A stretch of 64,000 bases of DNA from Chryseobacterium viscerum. GTDB lineage: Bacteria > Bacteroidota > Bacteroidia > Flavobacteriales > Weeksellaceae. Location: the NCBI RefSeq assembly GCF_002899945.2, contig NZ_PPEG02000003.1:434001-498000 (forward strand), read 5' to 3'. Position 1 is the first letter of the stretch. Each line of letters begins with the position of its first letter. Shown here in pieces: positions 1 to 7,345 of this stretch. The translations under genes were made by a program, and so were the position numbers. A model generated the notes under the pieces. That model had not been told where the DNA came from and searched no databases. It saw only the letters and a list, made by a program, of their open reading frames with translations.

Positions 1-330
1 TAATAACTTCACACCTGAAAGAGGAGGAACATCTGGTGTAGTGCTGCTGCACGTAGATACCCATGCTGTACGATTCCAAAATTCGTAACACTTATTATCG
101 GTGTTGTAGATCAACAATCCATCAATGGAAGGGTCTGTTGTGCTAGGGGCAATGGCATCTCTTTGAGCGGTGGTCAGCCTTGGAAACAGGACTCCGGTAT
201 TGTTATTTTTTGATACAATATCCAATACCGATTTTGTATTTGGAGTTGTGTTATTGATGCCTACTTGGGCATTAATTGTAGCGTAACTGAATAGAAATAC
301 TACAATTGCAGATAAGAATAAATTTTTCAT
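1..330 (-). CDS. QVGINT-type secreted surface protein, truncated by window edge
   Basis: The reading frame starts at an ATG whose complement ends at 330 and stays open to base 1, giving the first 110 residues. It opens with a clear signal peptide (about residues 1-21, cleavage near NAQ), followed by the QVGINNTTP motif and a VLDI segment. This pattern is common at the N-terminus of secreted flavobacterial proteins. Next comes a region with the motifs FPRLTTAQRDAI and GLLIYNT, which resemble the start of phage-tail-fibre-like or collagen-like surface proteins. The protein at 26460-27305 has the same N-terminal plan. The C-terminus lies outside the window, so no function can be assigned; surface exposure is inferred from the signal peptide. 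Confidence 0.75.
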   Translation of the reverse strand, partial: MKNLFLSAIVVFLFSYATINAQVGINNTTPNTKSVLDIVSKNNNTGVLFPRLTTAQRDAIAPSTTDPSIDGLLIYNTDNKCYEFWNRTAWVSTCSSTTPDVPPLSGVKLL

Positions 331-797
331 TTGTAATGTTTTCTAATGTTTAAATTAAGTAACGTACTCTTTGTAAAAATAAATAAAATATTTAACATGT
401 TGGTTAATATTTTATAATATTTGCAAAATGTAATTAAAAATAAAGTTTATTTGTTAAAAATATGAGTGTTTTAGGGCGAAATTTAAAAAAATAAAAATTT
501 ATAATTGTTTCAGTTTTCAAATTTTTAAAATATTTGATGTATGGTTATCATATTAAAAAATATATTGAAAATTAACGCTGGTTTGTTGTTGCTTAAATAT
601 CATTATTGAATAGGATGTGATAAAATGAATTTTACACCCCCATTTGGATCTGTTTTTGAGCATTAAAAAAGACTAACTCGATTTTCAATCTGCTTTTTTA
701 TTTTAAATAAAAAACGATCTAAATTGTATGGATTCTATTGTAAGCTCGTGATTGGTCAAATGATTATACGATGATAAGGAGTAGTTTAAAAACAAAG
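331..797. other. Gene-free AT-rich stretch
   Basis: About 470 bases that are strongly AT-rich. No frame longer than about 20 codons with coding character was seen on either strand. It should hold the promoter of the minus-strand gene ending at base 1, but I could not find a convincing TAnnTTTG box on that strand. Confidence 0.5.
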
Positions 798-827
798 AAA
801 CCTGCAATTCATAAGAATTACAGGTTT
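798..827 (-). terminator. Rho-independent terminator of the GG-leader peptide operon
   Basis: The arms AAACCTGCAATTC (798-810) and GAATTACAGGTTT (815-827) form a 13-bp stem with one mismatch and a four-base loop. Read on the minus strand, the stem is followed by a T-rich tail (CTTTGTTTTT). It lies 25 bases after the stop of the peptide gene at 852-998. Confidence 0.75.
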
Positions 828-851
828 GTACTTTTGTAAAATACAGGGTTT

Positions 852-998
852 CTAGCTTAATATCTCACAAGGTGCAATACAAATCACCCAGGGACATCTT
901 TTTATTCCCGGAGGAGGACAGCAGGCTTCGGAGCAGCTTACCGCTCCGCCGTTGATACTTTTCAACTGATCTCTTGAAATTTTTTTAGAATTTTTCAT
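852..998 (-). CDS. GG-leader Cys-rich peptide (bacteriocin-like), 48 aa
   Basis: A 48-residue frame too short for usual ORF cut-offs. The leader MKNSKKISRDQLKSINGG matches the KKLxRxxLKxIxGG leader type of Bacteroidota bacteriocin-like peptides; the double glycine (residues 17-18) is the expected cleavage site of a peptidase-containing ABC exporter. The predicted core of about 30 residues has five cysteines, including ACC followed by a triple proline, and ends ILS. A similar peptide lies 28 bases upstream and a good terminator follows, so the two probably form one transcript. No exporter or modifying enzyme is adjacent. Toxin, signal or metal-binding roles are all possible; function is unknown. 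Confidence 0.75.
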   Translation of the reverse strand: MKNSKKISRDQLKSINGGAVSCSEACCPPPGIKRCPWVICIAPCEILS

Positions 999-1026
999 AC
1001 TGAAGTAATTAGGTTAGACTTAAGAT

Positions 1027-1170
1027 TTAAGGTTGATTTCCACCGCCACATCCATCATAGGGCATGCATTGCCATTTTCCGCTGATTAAACATAACTGAC
1101 CCCCTCTGCAATCAATACCACCCTTAATTGTTTTCAATTCCTGTCTTTCGATTTTTTTTAAATTTTTCAT
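1027..1170 (-). CDS. GG-leader Cys-rich peptide (bacteriocin-like), 47 aa
   Basis: A 47-residue frame with leader MKNLKKIERQELKTIKGG and a double-glycine site at residues 17-18. The core contains four cysteines (DCRG, QLCL, WQCM, DGCGGG) and a glycine-rich C-terminus. The leader closely matches that of the peptide downstream at 852-998, while the cores differ, which is the usual pattern when one export system handles several cores. Low complexity or chance is unlikely because both leaders share position-specific residues. It is probably first in a two-gene operon ending at the terminator at 798-827. Its biological role cannot be read from the sequence. Confidence 0.75.
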   Translation of the reverse strand: MKNLKKIERQELKTIKGGIDCRGGQLCLISGKWQCMPYDGCGGGNQP

Positions 1171-1412
1171 AATATTGAGGTTTAGTGATGTTCGAAATTA
1201 ATCAATTTTTGGTAACTAAAATGAAAATATATTGAAAATATTTATCTTTAATTGATTTATTTATGTGGTATTTCGTGATAATCCTTCTGTAATCAGACAA
1301 AAATGTAATCTATGTAAAGCACGAAATACTTTTCTAAACAGAATCCACAAATAATTCATCTCATCCAGATAAAATCTTGTCCTGTGACAAGTGAGTTTTC
1401 ATCATGACTTGG

Positions 1413-1420
1413 TAATTTTG
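1413..1420 (+). promoter_or_regulatory. Possible -7 promoter box (TAATTTTG)
   Basis: Matches the Bacteroidota -7 consensus TAnnTTTG and lies 40 bases before the start codon of the alpha/beta hydrolase gene. No good -33 TTG was found at the right spacing, so confidence is low. Confidence 0.3.
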
Positions 1421-1459
1421 ATTAAAAGTTTTTAACTAACCTCAAATCTCAATAATAGT

Positions 1460-2335
1460 ATGAAAAATGTATTCAAATTTTATGATCTGTTGAAAACAAT
1501 ACTGGTTATTACAACCATTATGTGTACAACATCACAGTTATATGGACAGAAAATAAAACCTTCTGAGAGTGGCTATGCGCCTGTTAATGGCATTAAAGTG
1601 TATTATGAAGTGTATGGAAAAGGTGTGCCCATTGTATTGCTGCATGGTGCCTTTATGACCATTGATATGAATTGGGGAGAATTGATTCCTGAGCTCTCAA
1701 AAAATAGGAAAGTAATCGCTATTGAGCTGCAGGGACATGGACATACCCCATTTTCAGAACGAAAATTATCGCATACCACGTTAGCAAGTGATGTAGCAGG
1801 GGTGATGGATTATCTGAAAGTTGATAAAGCAGATGTCGTAGGATATAGTTTTGGTGGATCCATTGCTTACCAGTTTGCTATACAAGATGCTAAAAGACTA
1901 AATAAGCTGGTGATTATTTCAGCAACCTATAAAAGTAGTGGCTGGATACCTGAAGTAAGTAATGCTTTTAAAACAATGAAGCCTGCCCTTTTTATGAACA
2001 GTCCTCTACAAACCGGATATGAGGCAGTAGCCCCTGATAAGACAAAATGGGCAAAATTCTTAGAGCAGATGATAGCCACAGCTCAACAGCCATTTGATCT
2101 GGGAGATTCTAATATTTCTAAAATTTCAGCACCTGTTTTAATTATATCCGGAGACAATGATGGACTGGATAAAATTGAGCTTGCAAAAACCTATAAATTA
2201 TTAGGCGGTGGCATTGCTGCTGATATGGGCGCTATGCCTGCATCTCAGTTGGCCATTGTTCCTGGCCAAAGCCATGTCAGCCTGATGATGCAGACCACAA
2301 CGATTCTGAATTATCTGAATGGCTTTTTAAAATAG
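1460..2335 (+). CDS. Secreted alpha/beta hydrolase
   Basis: A 291-residue alpha/beta-hydrolase-fold protein with an N-terminal signal peptide or anchor (about residues 1-29, ending YGQ). The fold is shown by the oxyanion segment LLHGAFM, the nucleophile elbow GYSFGGS (central Ser), an acid in ISGDNDGLD and a terminal catalytic His in GQSHVSL, so the triad is complete. Family members hydrolyse esters, lactones or haloalkanes; the substrate here cannot be told. Export suggests a periplasmic site. The VOC-family gene starts 20 bases downstream and is probably in the same operon. The start is supported by the signal peptide directly after the ATG. Confidence 0.85.
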   Translation: MKNVFKFYDLLKTILVITTIMCTTSQLYGQKIKPSESGYAPVNGIKVYYEVYGKGVPIVLLHGAFMTIDMNWGELIPELSKNRKVIAIELQGHGHTPFSERKLSHTTLASDVAGVMDYLKVDKADVVGYSFGGSIAYQFAIQDAKRLNKLVIISATYKSSGWIPEVSNAFKTMKPALFMNSPLQTGYEAVAPDKTKWAKFLEQMIATAQQPFDLGDSNISKISAPVLIISGDNDGLDKIELAKTYKLLGGGIAADMGAMPASQLAIVPGQSHVSLMMQTTTILNYLNGFLK

Positions 2336-2355
2336 CCTGATAAATAAATCGTATT

Positions 2356-2724
2356 ATGAATACAAAATTTGAAGCGGGAATCAATATCGCCATAAAAATT
2401 CCCAAAAATAAGTATGAGAAAACAGTTGCTTTTTACAGAGATATTTTAAAGTTTGAAGTTGAGGAAAAACCGATTAATAATCCCACGATTTCCAGAACCC
2501 ATGAATTGAAATTTGGGAATACCATTCTTTGGTTAGATTGTGTGGACAACTACACCCATTCCGAAACCTGGTTACAGCTTACAGTTCCTGATATAGAAGT
2601 AGCAACACAATATTTACAGTCAAATGGTATAGAAATCTGTGACGAAATTGAAAAACTTCCTGAAAATATGCATTGGATTACAGATCCGGCAGGTACGGTA
2701 TTCAATGTACAGGAAAGGGAATAA
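2356..2724 (+). CDS. VOC-family (glyoxalase/bleomycin-resistance fold) protein
   Basis: A 122-residue protein of the vicinal oxygen chelate superfamily, the usual length for one domain built of two beta-alpha-beta-beta-beta modules. The segment KYEKTVAFYRDIL near the start and DPAGTVFNVQERE at the end are typical. The last Glu is in the position of a VOC metal ligand, but the other ligands are not obvious, so it may be a binding protein and not an enzyme. No signal peptide, so cytosolic, unlike the hydrolase directly upstream with which it is likely co-transcribed. Substrate unknown. Confidence 0.8.
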   Translation: MNTKFEAGINIAIKIPKNKYEKTVAFYRDILKFEVEEKPINNPTISRTHELKFGNTILWLDCVDNYTHSETWLQLTVPDIEVATQYLQSNGIEICDEIEKLPENMHWITDPAGTVFNVQERE

Positions 2725-2740
2725 AGAATCAGGTCCTCAA

Positions 2741-2773
2741 TTGAAGGAATTTATGTATTGAATTCTATTTTTG
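2741..2773 (+). promoter_or_regulatory. Possible promoter, TTG-N22-TATTTTTG
   Basis: TTG at 2741-2743 and TATTTTTG at 2766-2773 fit the Bacteroidota spacing. The next start codon is about 130 bases away, so it could drive the gene at 2906 with a long leader, or be chance in AT-rich DNA. Confidence 0.35.
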
Positions 2774-2905
2774 AAACAACAAAAGGCATAGTAGGAGGCT
2801 TAGACTTTATTGTGGTTAAAAGATTAATAAAAATTTTATAGAGGCAAATAATGTAATTTTAATACCTTTAGCCATCCAATCATTACAATTATTAAAAGAG
2901 TTCTA

Positions 2906-3448
2906 ATGCAGACAAAACCATCCACTTTAATTCTGACAATCTTTTTTCAACTAGTAAGTATAACTGCTTTTTCACAGAAAACAGCGGCCTTAAACTCTTT
3001 ATTAGACAAAAATTCTGAATTTATTTTCCCGCAAACCATCGATAAAATTTCAAAAGCTTTGAATGTAAAAACAGTGTTCTATGAAGATGCCAATGAAGAA
3101 AAGTATGCGAAATGGCCTACAAAGATAGGATTGGAGCTTTATTGCAGCCTGGGAAAAGAGAATACAGTGAATGAAATGTTTTTTACGATTTCAGACAACA
3201 AACATTTGATCGTAGAAGGACTGCCTTTTGGTCTTACCTTGAACAAAAGTACCTTGCAGGATAGTAAAGTTAAATTGAGTAAATACAATCCGAAGACTCA
3301 GAAGCTTGATGCTGGCAGTGAATTTCCTGGCGGTTCAAAACTGATTTTTAAGAAAGGAAAACATTATGCAACCTTACTTTTTGACAGTAAAAATCTCTTA
3401 AAATCATTAGGGCTTACAACAGAGCTTATTGATCCGGCTGCGAATTAA
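2906..3448 (+). CDS. Secreted hypothetical protein
   Basis: A 180-residue protein with a clear signal peptide (about residues 1-23, ending AFSQ), so periplasmic or outer-membrane-associated. No known domain was recognised. The mature part alternates short hydrophobic strands with charged turns and contains no cysteine motif or catalytic signature. A strong terminator follows 30 bases after the stop and the upstream gap is 180 bases, so it is probably transcribed alone. Similar short secreted proteins of unknown role are frequent in Chryseobacterium-like genomes. Confidence 0.7.
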   Translation: MQTKPSTLILTIFFQLVSITAFSQKTAALNSLLDKNSEFIFPQTIDKISKALNVKTVFYEDANEEKYAKWPTKIGLELYCSLGKENTVNEMFFTISDNKHLIVEGLPFGLTLNKSTLQDSKVKLSKYNPKTQKLDAGSEFPGGSKLIFKKGKHYATLLFDSKNLLKSLGLTTELIDPAAN

Positions 3449-3477
3449 TGAGCCTAAAAAAGCTGAAAAATAATAGA

Positions 3478-3508
3478 AAATCCGTCATAGAGTGGCGGAT
3501 TTTTTTAT
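3478..3508 (+). terminator. Rho-independent terminator
   Basis: AAATCCGTC (3478-3486) pairs with GGCGGATTT (3494-3502) around a seven-base loop with one G-T pair, followed by a run of T. Ends the transcript of the secreted protein at 2906-3448. Confidence 0.75.
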
Positions 3509-3606
3509 GGGGTGAATTGATGCTGGTTACAGAAAGGGAGTCACTGTATGTTCATCTGTAAAAATCTTCCGTTTATTTCTTTATTTCCTTAGTCCATTGT
3601 TTTCGG

Positions 3607-3638
3607 TTTGAATAAGAGCCATGGTTCTAATAGTTTTG
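3607..3638 (+). promoter_or_regulatory. Promoter, TTTG-N20-TAGTTTTG
   Basis: TTTG at 3607-3610 and TAGTTTTG at 3631-3638 are exact matches to the Bacteroidota -33/-7 pattern with 20-base spacing. It lies 36 bases before the ATG of the gene at 3674, so the leader would be about 28 bases. Confidence 0.6.
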
Positions 3639-3673
3639 ACCTATCAAAATAGAAACAGTTAATACTATAATAA

Positions 3674-4414
3674 ATGAACAGGGAATTAATTTTTTTAAGA
3701 ACATTTGCTTTCGCAGCAGTCATTGGAATCGTTTTTTTAACAGCTTCGGCATTCAAAACAGATGGGAATCAGAAATTTACTGAAATAGATGTTGAAAGAA
3801 TCAATATTGTTGAAAAAGACGGTACTGTAAAAATGATTATTACCAATGTCGGGAAATTTCCTAACGGAGAAGAGAAGATCAATGGAAGTCCTACCAATAA
3901 AACAAGAAAGAAACGGTCTGGGATGCTTTTCTTCAATGAAGACGGGATTGAATGTGGTGGTTTTATCTATGACGGGCAGAAAAATAAGAACGGGCACAGT
4001 TCCGGACTATCGCTTACCTATGATCAGTACGACGGAGATCAGGTGATGCAGCTGCTGACTCAGGATTACAGAAAAGGAGATAAAAGAATAGTTTCCAGTG
4101 GACTTTATTTCAATGATCGTCCATCAAAAGAATCACAAATCAAAACCGGAGAGATCATGGCAGAGCTGGATCTGCTGAAAGATCCGGAAGCGGTACAGAA
4201 AAAATATAAAGAATATGAACAGCAGGGGCTGATTGGAGGGGCTCCACGCATGTTGCTTGGGAAAACTAAAGATGAAAATAACGGACTGTTTTTATTTGAC
4301 AGCAAAGGGCAGCCAAGAGCCAGGTTTTGTGTGGATAAAAATAATGAAGCCAAGCTGGACTTTTTAGATGCTAAAGGGAATATTACTGCCTCGTTTCCCG
4401 AAAAGAAAAAATAA
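3674..4414 (+). CDS. Membrane-anchored or secreted hypothetical protein
   Basis: A 246-residue protein with one N-terminal hydrophobic segment (about residues 8-26, ending ASAF), either a signal peptide or an anchor. The rest is hydrophilic and beta-rich. Two segments resemble each other: INIVEKDGTVKMIITN near residue 45 and LFLFDSKGQPRARFCVD near residue 210. Both have the strand-turn-strand look of sensor or NHL-like repeats, but no named domain was recognised. It has its own promoter and a terminator before the LytS-type kinase that follows, so the two are probably not one operon. Confidence 0.7.
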   Translation: MNRELIFLRTFAFAAVIGIVFLTASAFKTDGNQKFTEIDVERINIVEKDGTVKMIITNVGKFPNGEEKINGSPTNKTRKKRSGMLFFNEDGIECGGFIYDGQKNKNGHSSGLSLTYDQYDGDQVMQLLTQDYRKGDKRIVSSGLYFNDRPSKESQIKTGEIMAELDLLKDPEAVQKKYKEYEQQGLIGGAPRMLLGKTKDENNGLFLFDSKGQPRARFCVDKNNEAKLDFLDAKGNITASFPEKKK

Positions 4415-4424
4415 TAATACAAAG

Positions 4425-4458
4425 AAATAGCTCTGTAAAAATATAGGGCTATTTTTGT
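4425..4458 (+). terminator. Rho-independent terminator
   Basis: AAATAGCTCT (4425-4434) pairs with AGGGCTATTT (4445-4454) with one G-T pair, followed by TTG. Separates the gene at 3674 from the kinase gene at 4484. Confidence 0.6.
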
Positions 4459-4483
4459 GAAAAAATGACCACTCATAAAGCTG

Positions 4484-5506
4484 ATGAAAACTATTTTAAA
4501 ACAGATTAATCAGAACAGATATTTCCTTCTGTTTGTACTTTTGTTTGCCTATCTGCAATCTATTCATATCCGTATAATTATAAGAAGGACATTAGATGCA
4601 TATATCTTTACTCCGGAAGCTGCTGTTGCCACTTTTATCAGTGCCTGTATTCTTTTTTTTGTTATGGATTTTTTCATTAAGAATTGGAAGAAATCATCAA
4701 CATTCAGTATTGCGGATATTCTTAAAATATTCAGTTCTTCCCTTTTAACCTACCTGTTGGTGATAAAAATAATAGGTTTTATGATTTCATTGGCCTTTGG
4801 GGCTGTTGAGAAAAATTTCAACAAAGAAGTAGCTATCCTCTCTACTTTTTCAGATCTCATTGGTGGCTTTATATACGGGAGTTTTTTCCTGGCTTATCGC
4901 TATTATAAAAAGAATACAGCCTATCAGAAACAGCTGGCTCTTTATCATCAGGCATTGTCTGACAGTAAAATTAATCAGCTGAAGGCACAGCTTAATCCTC
5001 ATTTTTTGTTCAATAATCTCAATATTCTGGATCAACTCATTGAAGAGGATAAACAAAAAGCTTCTGATTTTTTGAACGAATTTGCTGAAATATACCGCTA
5101 TGTTCTGGATGTTTCGGATAAAAAAATAATTTCAGTGGAAGAAGAATTGGCTTTTGCAGAAAAATATTTTAAACTGATACAGTACAAATATGGAAATGTT
5201 TATTCTTTGAAAGTGAATCATAATGGGTCTTCAGGGAATATTATTCCGCTTTCACTGCAATTGCTGCTGGAAAATGCCGTTCAGCATAATATTGGAACCT
5301 TTGTCAATCCTGTTTTGATTATAATAGATCTGAATCATAAAATAACTGTTTCTAATAACAGGCTTCCCAAGAGAAACAGTAAGAAAACTTCTGGAAGAGC
5401 ATTGAATAATCTTATAGAACAGTATGCGCTGTTAACAGATCAGCAGGTAGAGATTTTAAAAACAGAAAATGAATTTTCAGTAATCATTCCTATAATTCCA
5501 GCATAA
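4484..5506 (+). CDS. LytS/YehU-type sensor histidine kinase
   Basis: A 340-residue membrane kinase. The N-terminal part has about four transmembrane segments (residues 13-35, 46-65, 84-106, 120-140), followed by a short coiled linker and the His_kinase (PF06580-type) domain. The motif QLNPHFLFNNLN places the phospho-accepting His at residue 173. The ATP-binding part is seen as LLLENAVQHNI (N box). The response regulator starts five bases after the stop, so they are a cognate pair. The signal is unknown because the sensor is formed only by the membrane segments. Confidence 0.9.
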   Translation: MKTILKQINQNRYFLLFVLLFAYLQSIHIRIIIRRTLDAYIFTPEAAVATFISACILFFVMDFFIKNWKKSSTFSIADILKIFSSSLLTYLLVIKIIGFMISLAFGAVEKNFNKEVAILSTFSDLIGGFIYGSFFLAYRYYKKNTAYQKQLALYHQALSDSKINQLKAQLNPHFLFNNLNILDQLIEEDKQKASDFLNEFAEIYRYVLDVSDKKIISVEEELAFAEKYFKLIQYKYGNVYSLKVNHNGSSGNIIPLSLQLLLENAVQHNIGTFVNPVLIIIDLNHKITVSNNRLPKRNSKKTSGRALNNLIEQYALLTDQQVEILKTENEFSVIIPIIPA

Positions 5507-5511
5507 GAAAT

Positions 5512-6280
5512 ATGATAAAAGTGGTAATCATCGAAGACGAAATCCCGGCCAGAAACAAATTGAAACGTTTCATCAGTGAGCTCGACGAATCGATTGAAAT
5601 TGTTGCAGAAATTGACAAAGTAGAAGAAGCCATCGCTTTTTTTAAAAATTCAAATGTAGATCTGATCTTTTCTGATATTGAATTATTGGATGGAAATGCC
5701 TTTGAAATCTATAATCAGGTGGATGTTTCCAGCCCGATTATCTTTACTACGGCCTATGATCAGTTCTTGATGAATGCCTTTGAGAGTAATGGAATAGAAT
5801 ATCTTTTAAAACCATTTTCACAGGATCGTTTCCAAAAAGCCTGGAACAAATTTCTGTTACTGAAAAGCACAGCATCTGAACAGCAGGATGTTTTAGTAAA
5901 ACTTCAGCAAATGCTTAATAACAATCATCCCGGAAAAAACTATAAAAAGAGATTTACAATCAGTTCACATCAGGGAATTTATTTTATAAATACTGAAGAT
6001 ATTGCTTTCTTTGAAGCAGAGGAAGGAATTGTTTTTGCCGTTGACACCGCCGGAAAGAAAAATCTGCTGAATGAGTCAACGTTAAAAGAAATTGAAAAAA
6101 CAGCTGGATCCTTTAGCCTTTTTCAGGATCAACAGAAGCGAACTTGTTCAAAAAAAACATATTGAAAGAATAGAACGCTACAACAAAAACAGCCTCTCCA
6201 TCAAAATAAAAGGATACAAAGACCATCTTATTACCAGCCAAAGCAATACCTCTTCCTTCAGAAAGTGGATAGAAGAATAG
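5512..6280 (+). pseudogene. LytTR response regulator with a +1 frameshift
   Basis: Receiver domain at residues 1-115 with acidic pocket EDE, phospho-acceptor Asp55 (LIFSDIELLD) and Lys in LLKPFSQDR, then a LytTR DNA-binding domain. The frame from 5512 stops at 6165 after 217 residues. The expected LytTR C-terminus (QLDPLAFFRINRSELV and on) continues in another frame to 6280. The switch point is the run of six A at 6095-6100: with one A fewer the two parts join as a normal protein of 255 residues. Without repair the recognition half of LytTR is lost. Either a sequencing error or a real inactivating or phase-variable indel. Partner of the kinase at 4484-5506. Confidence 0.8.
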
Positions 6281-6327
6281 GGGATGAAATCTTTTTTAGA
6301 GTCAAAATTTTTCAACTCCTTATCAAA

Positions 6328-6789
6328 TCATATGGTCAGTCCATGATTGTTTTTCACCTCAGCCATGACAAAAGTACTGTGAGTACTTCCGATGGAATCT
6401 ACAGAGCCTAACTTGTTAAATACAAAATCCTGATAATGTTTCATATCTCTGACCTGTACTTTCAGAAGAAAGTCAAAATCTCCGGAAATATTATAGCACT
6501 CAGCAACTTCCTCAATTTCTAAAATTTCTTTTACAAAATCATAGCCTACAGACCTGTCGTGAATTTTTAGTTTGATCTGACAGAAAACGGTAAACCCACG
6601 GTTGAGCTTTTCAGCATCAAGAACAGCAGCATATCTTTTTACAAATCCGTCCTGTTCCAGTCTTTTTACCCTTTCAAAAACCGGCGAAGTAGAAAGGTTT
6701 ACTTCTTTTGCAAGTTCTTTTACGGTCAGTTTTGCATTTTTCTGGAGCAGCCTGAGCAGCTGTACATCCTTATCATCGAGTTGTTCCAC
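6328..6789 (-). CDS. Lrp/AsnC-family transcriptional regulator
   Basis: A 153-residue regulator of the usual family length. Residues 1-60 hold the AsnC-type winged helix-turn-helix (LDDKDVQLLRLLQKNAKLTVKELA, then LSTSPVFERVKRLE), and residues 65-145 the RAM effector/oligomerisation domain ending STFVMAEVK. Such proteins sense amino acids and control amino-acid metabolism. It is divergent from metE, with only the riboswitch region between, so regulation of methionine or related genes is a reasonable guess. The region upstream is AT-rich (6790-6990) and could hold its operator. Confidence 0.9.
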   Translation of the reverse strand: MEQLDDKDVQLLRLLQKNAKLTVKELAKEVNLSTSPVFERVKRLEQDGFVKRYAAVLDAEKLNRGFTVFCQIKLKIHDRSVGYDFVKEILEIEEVAECYNISGDFDFLLKVQVRDMKHYQDFVFNKLGSVDSIGSTHSTFVMAEVKNNHGLTI

Positions 6790-6997
6790 AGAATATTATT
6801 CTTTTATAGTATTAAAACAGTCAAATTTACAGAATTATATGCTTTAATTTTATTTTTTAAAAGATTAATTTGCTTAATTAATTTACTTTGATTGTGTTTT
6901 TATTCTGTATTATTAATTTTACACAAAATTAAAAACTTTTAATGATGGCAATTGTTATCAATAAAAGTACAGTTCTTTAAAGATACTTCATCAAACA

Positions 6998-7157
6998 GGA
7001 AAGGTTTTACTTAAGGTAAATTAATAGGGAATCGTGTGAGAATCATGAGCTGTCGCGCAACTGTAAGTAATACACCAAAGGTTTCTGTCCTTGCATATCC
7101 ACTGCCAAAGCGGGAAGGATGACAGAAACTGTTACAAGTCAGGAGACCTGCCTTTAC
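6998..7157 (+). promoter_or_regulatory. Cobalamin (AdoCbl/B12) riboswitch upstream of metE
   Basis: The conserved parts are visible in order: GGGAATCGTGTGAGAATCA near 7028, the core GCTGTCGCGCAACTGTAA near 7049, GCCACTGCC-like arm around 7098-7105 with GGGAAGG after it, and the B12 box AAGTCAGGAGACCTGCC at 7136-7152 (one base from the textbook AAGCCAGGAGACCTGCC). It lies on the coding strand about 190 bases before metE. The expected logic is that B12 binding shuts off the B12-independent methionine synthase. The expression platform in 7158-7345 was not resolved; no clear terminator with a T-run was found, so control may be at translation. Confidence 0.93.
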
Positions 7158-7345
7158 TGAATTGACAATGCTTTCGCGGTCTGAAGCTTTTGGGTCATAC
7201 AGATGATATATCGGATAATGCATTTTTTCGTGTGAGAAAAATTGTACCGTTCGCTATATTACTGTTTTCCAAAAACTCTTTACCCAAAGCATTATGAAAC
7301 ATTTTAAAGGGCTTTATCATTAAGTTTAATTAAAAAGTTTAAAAA

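Noticed and set aside
7011..7223. 70-codon open frame on the minus strand
   Set aside because: It covers the cobalamin riboswitch, whose conserved elements explain the sequence.
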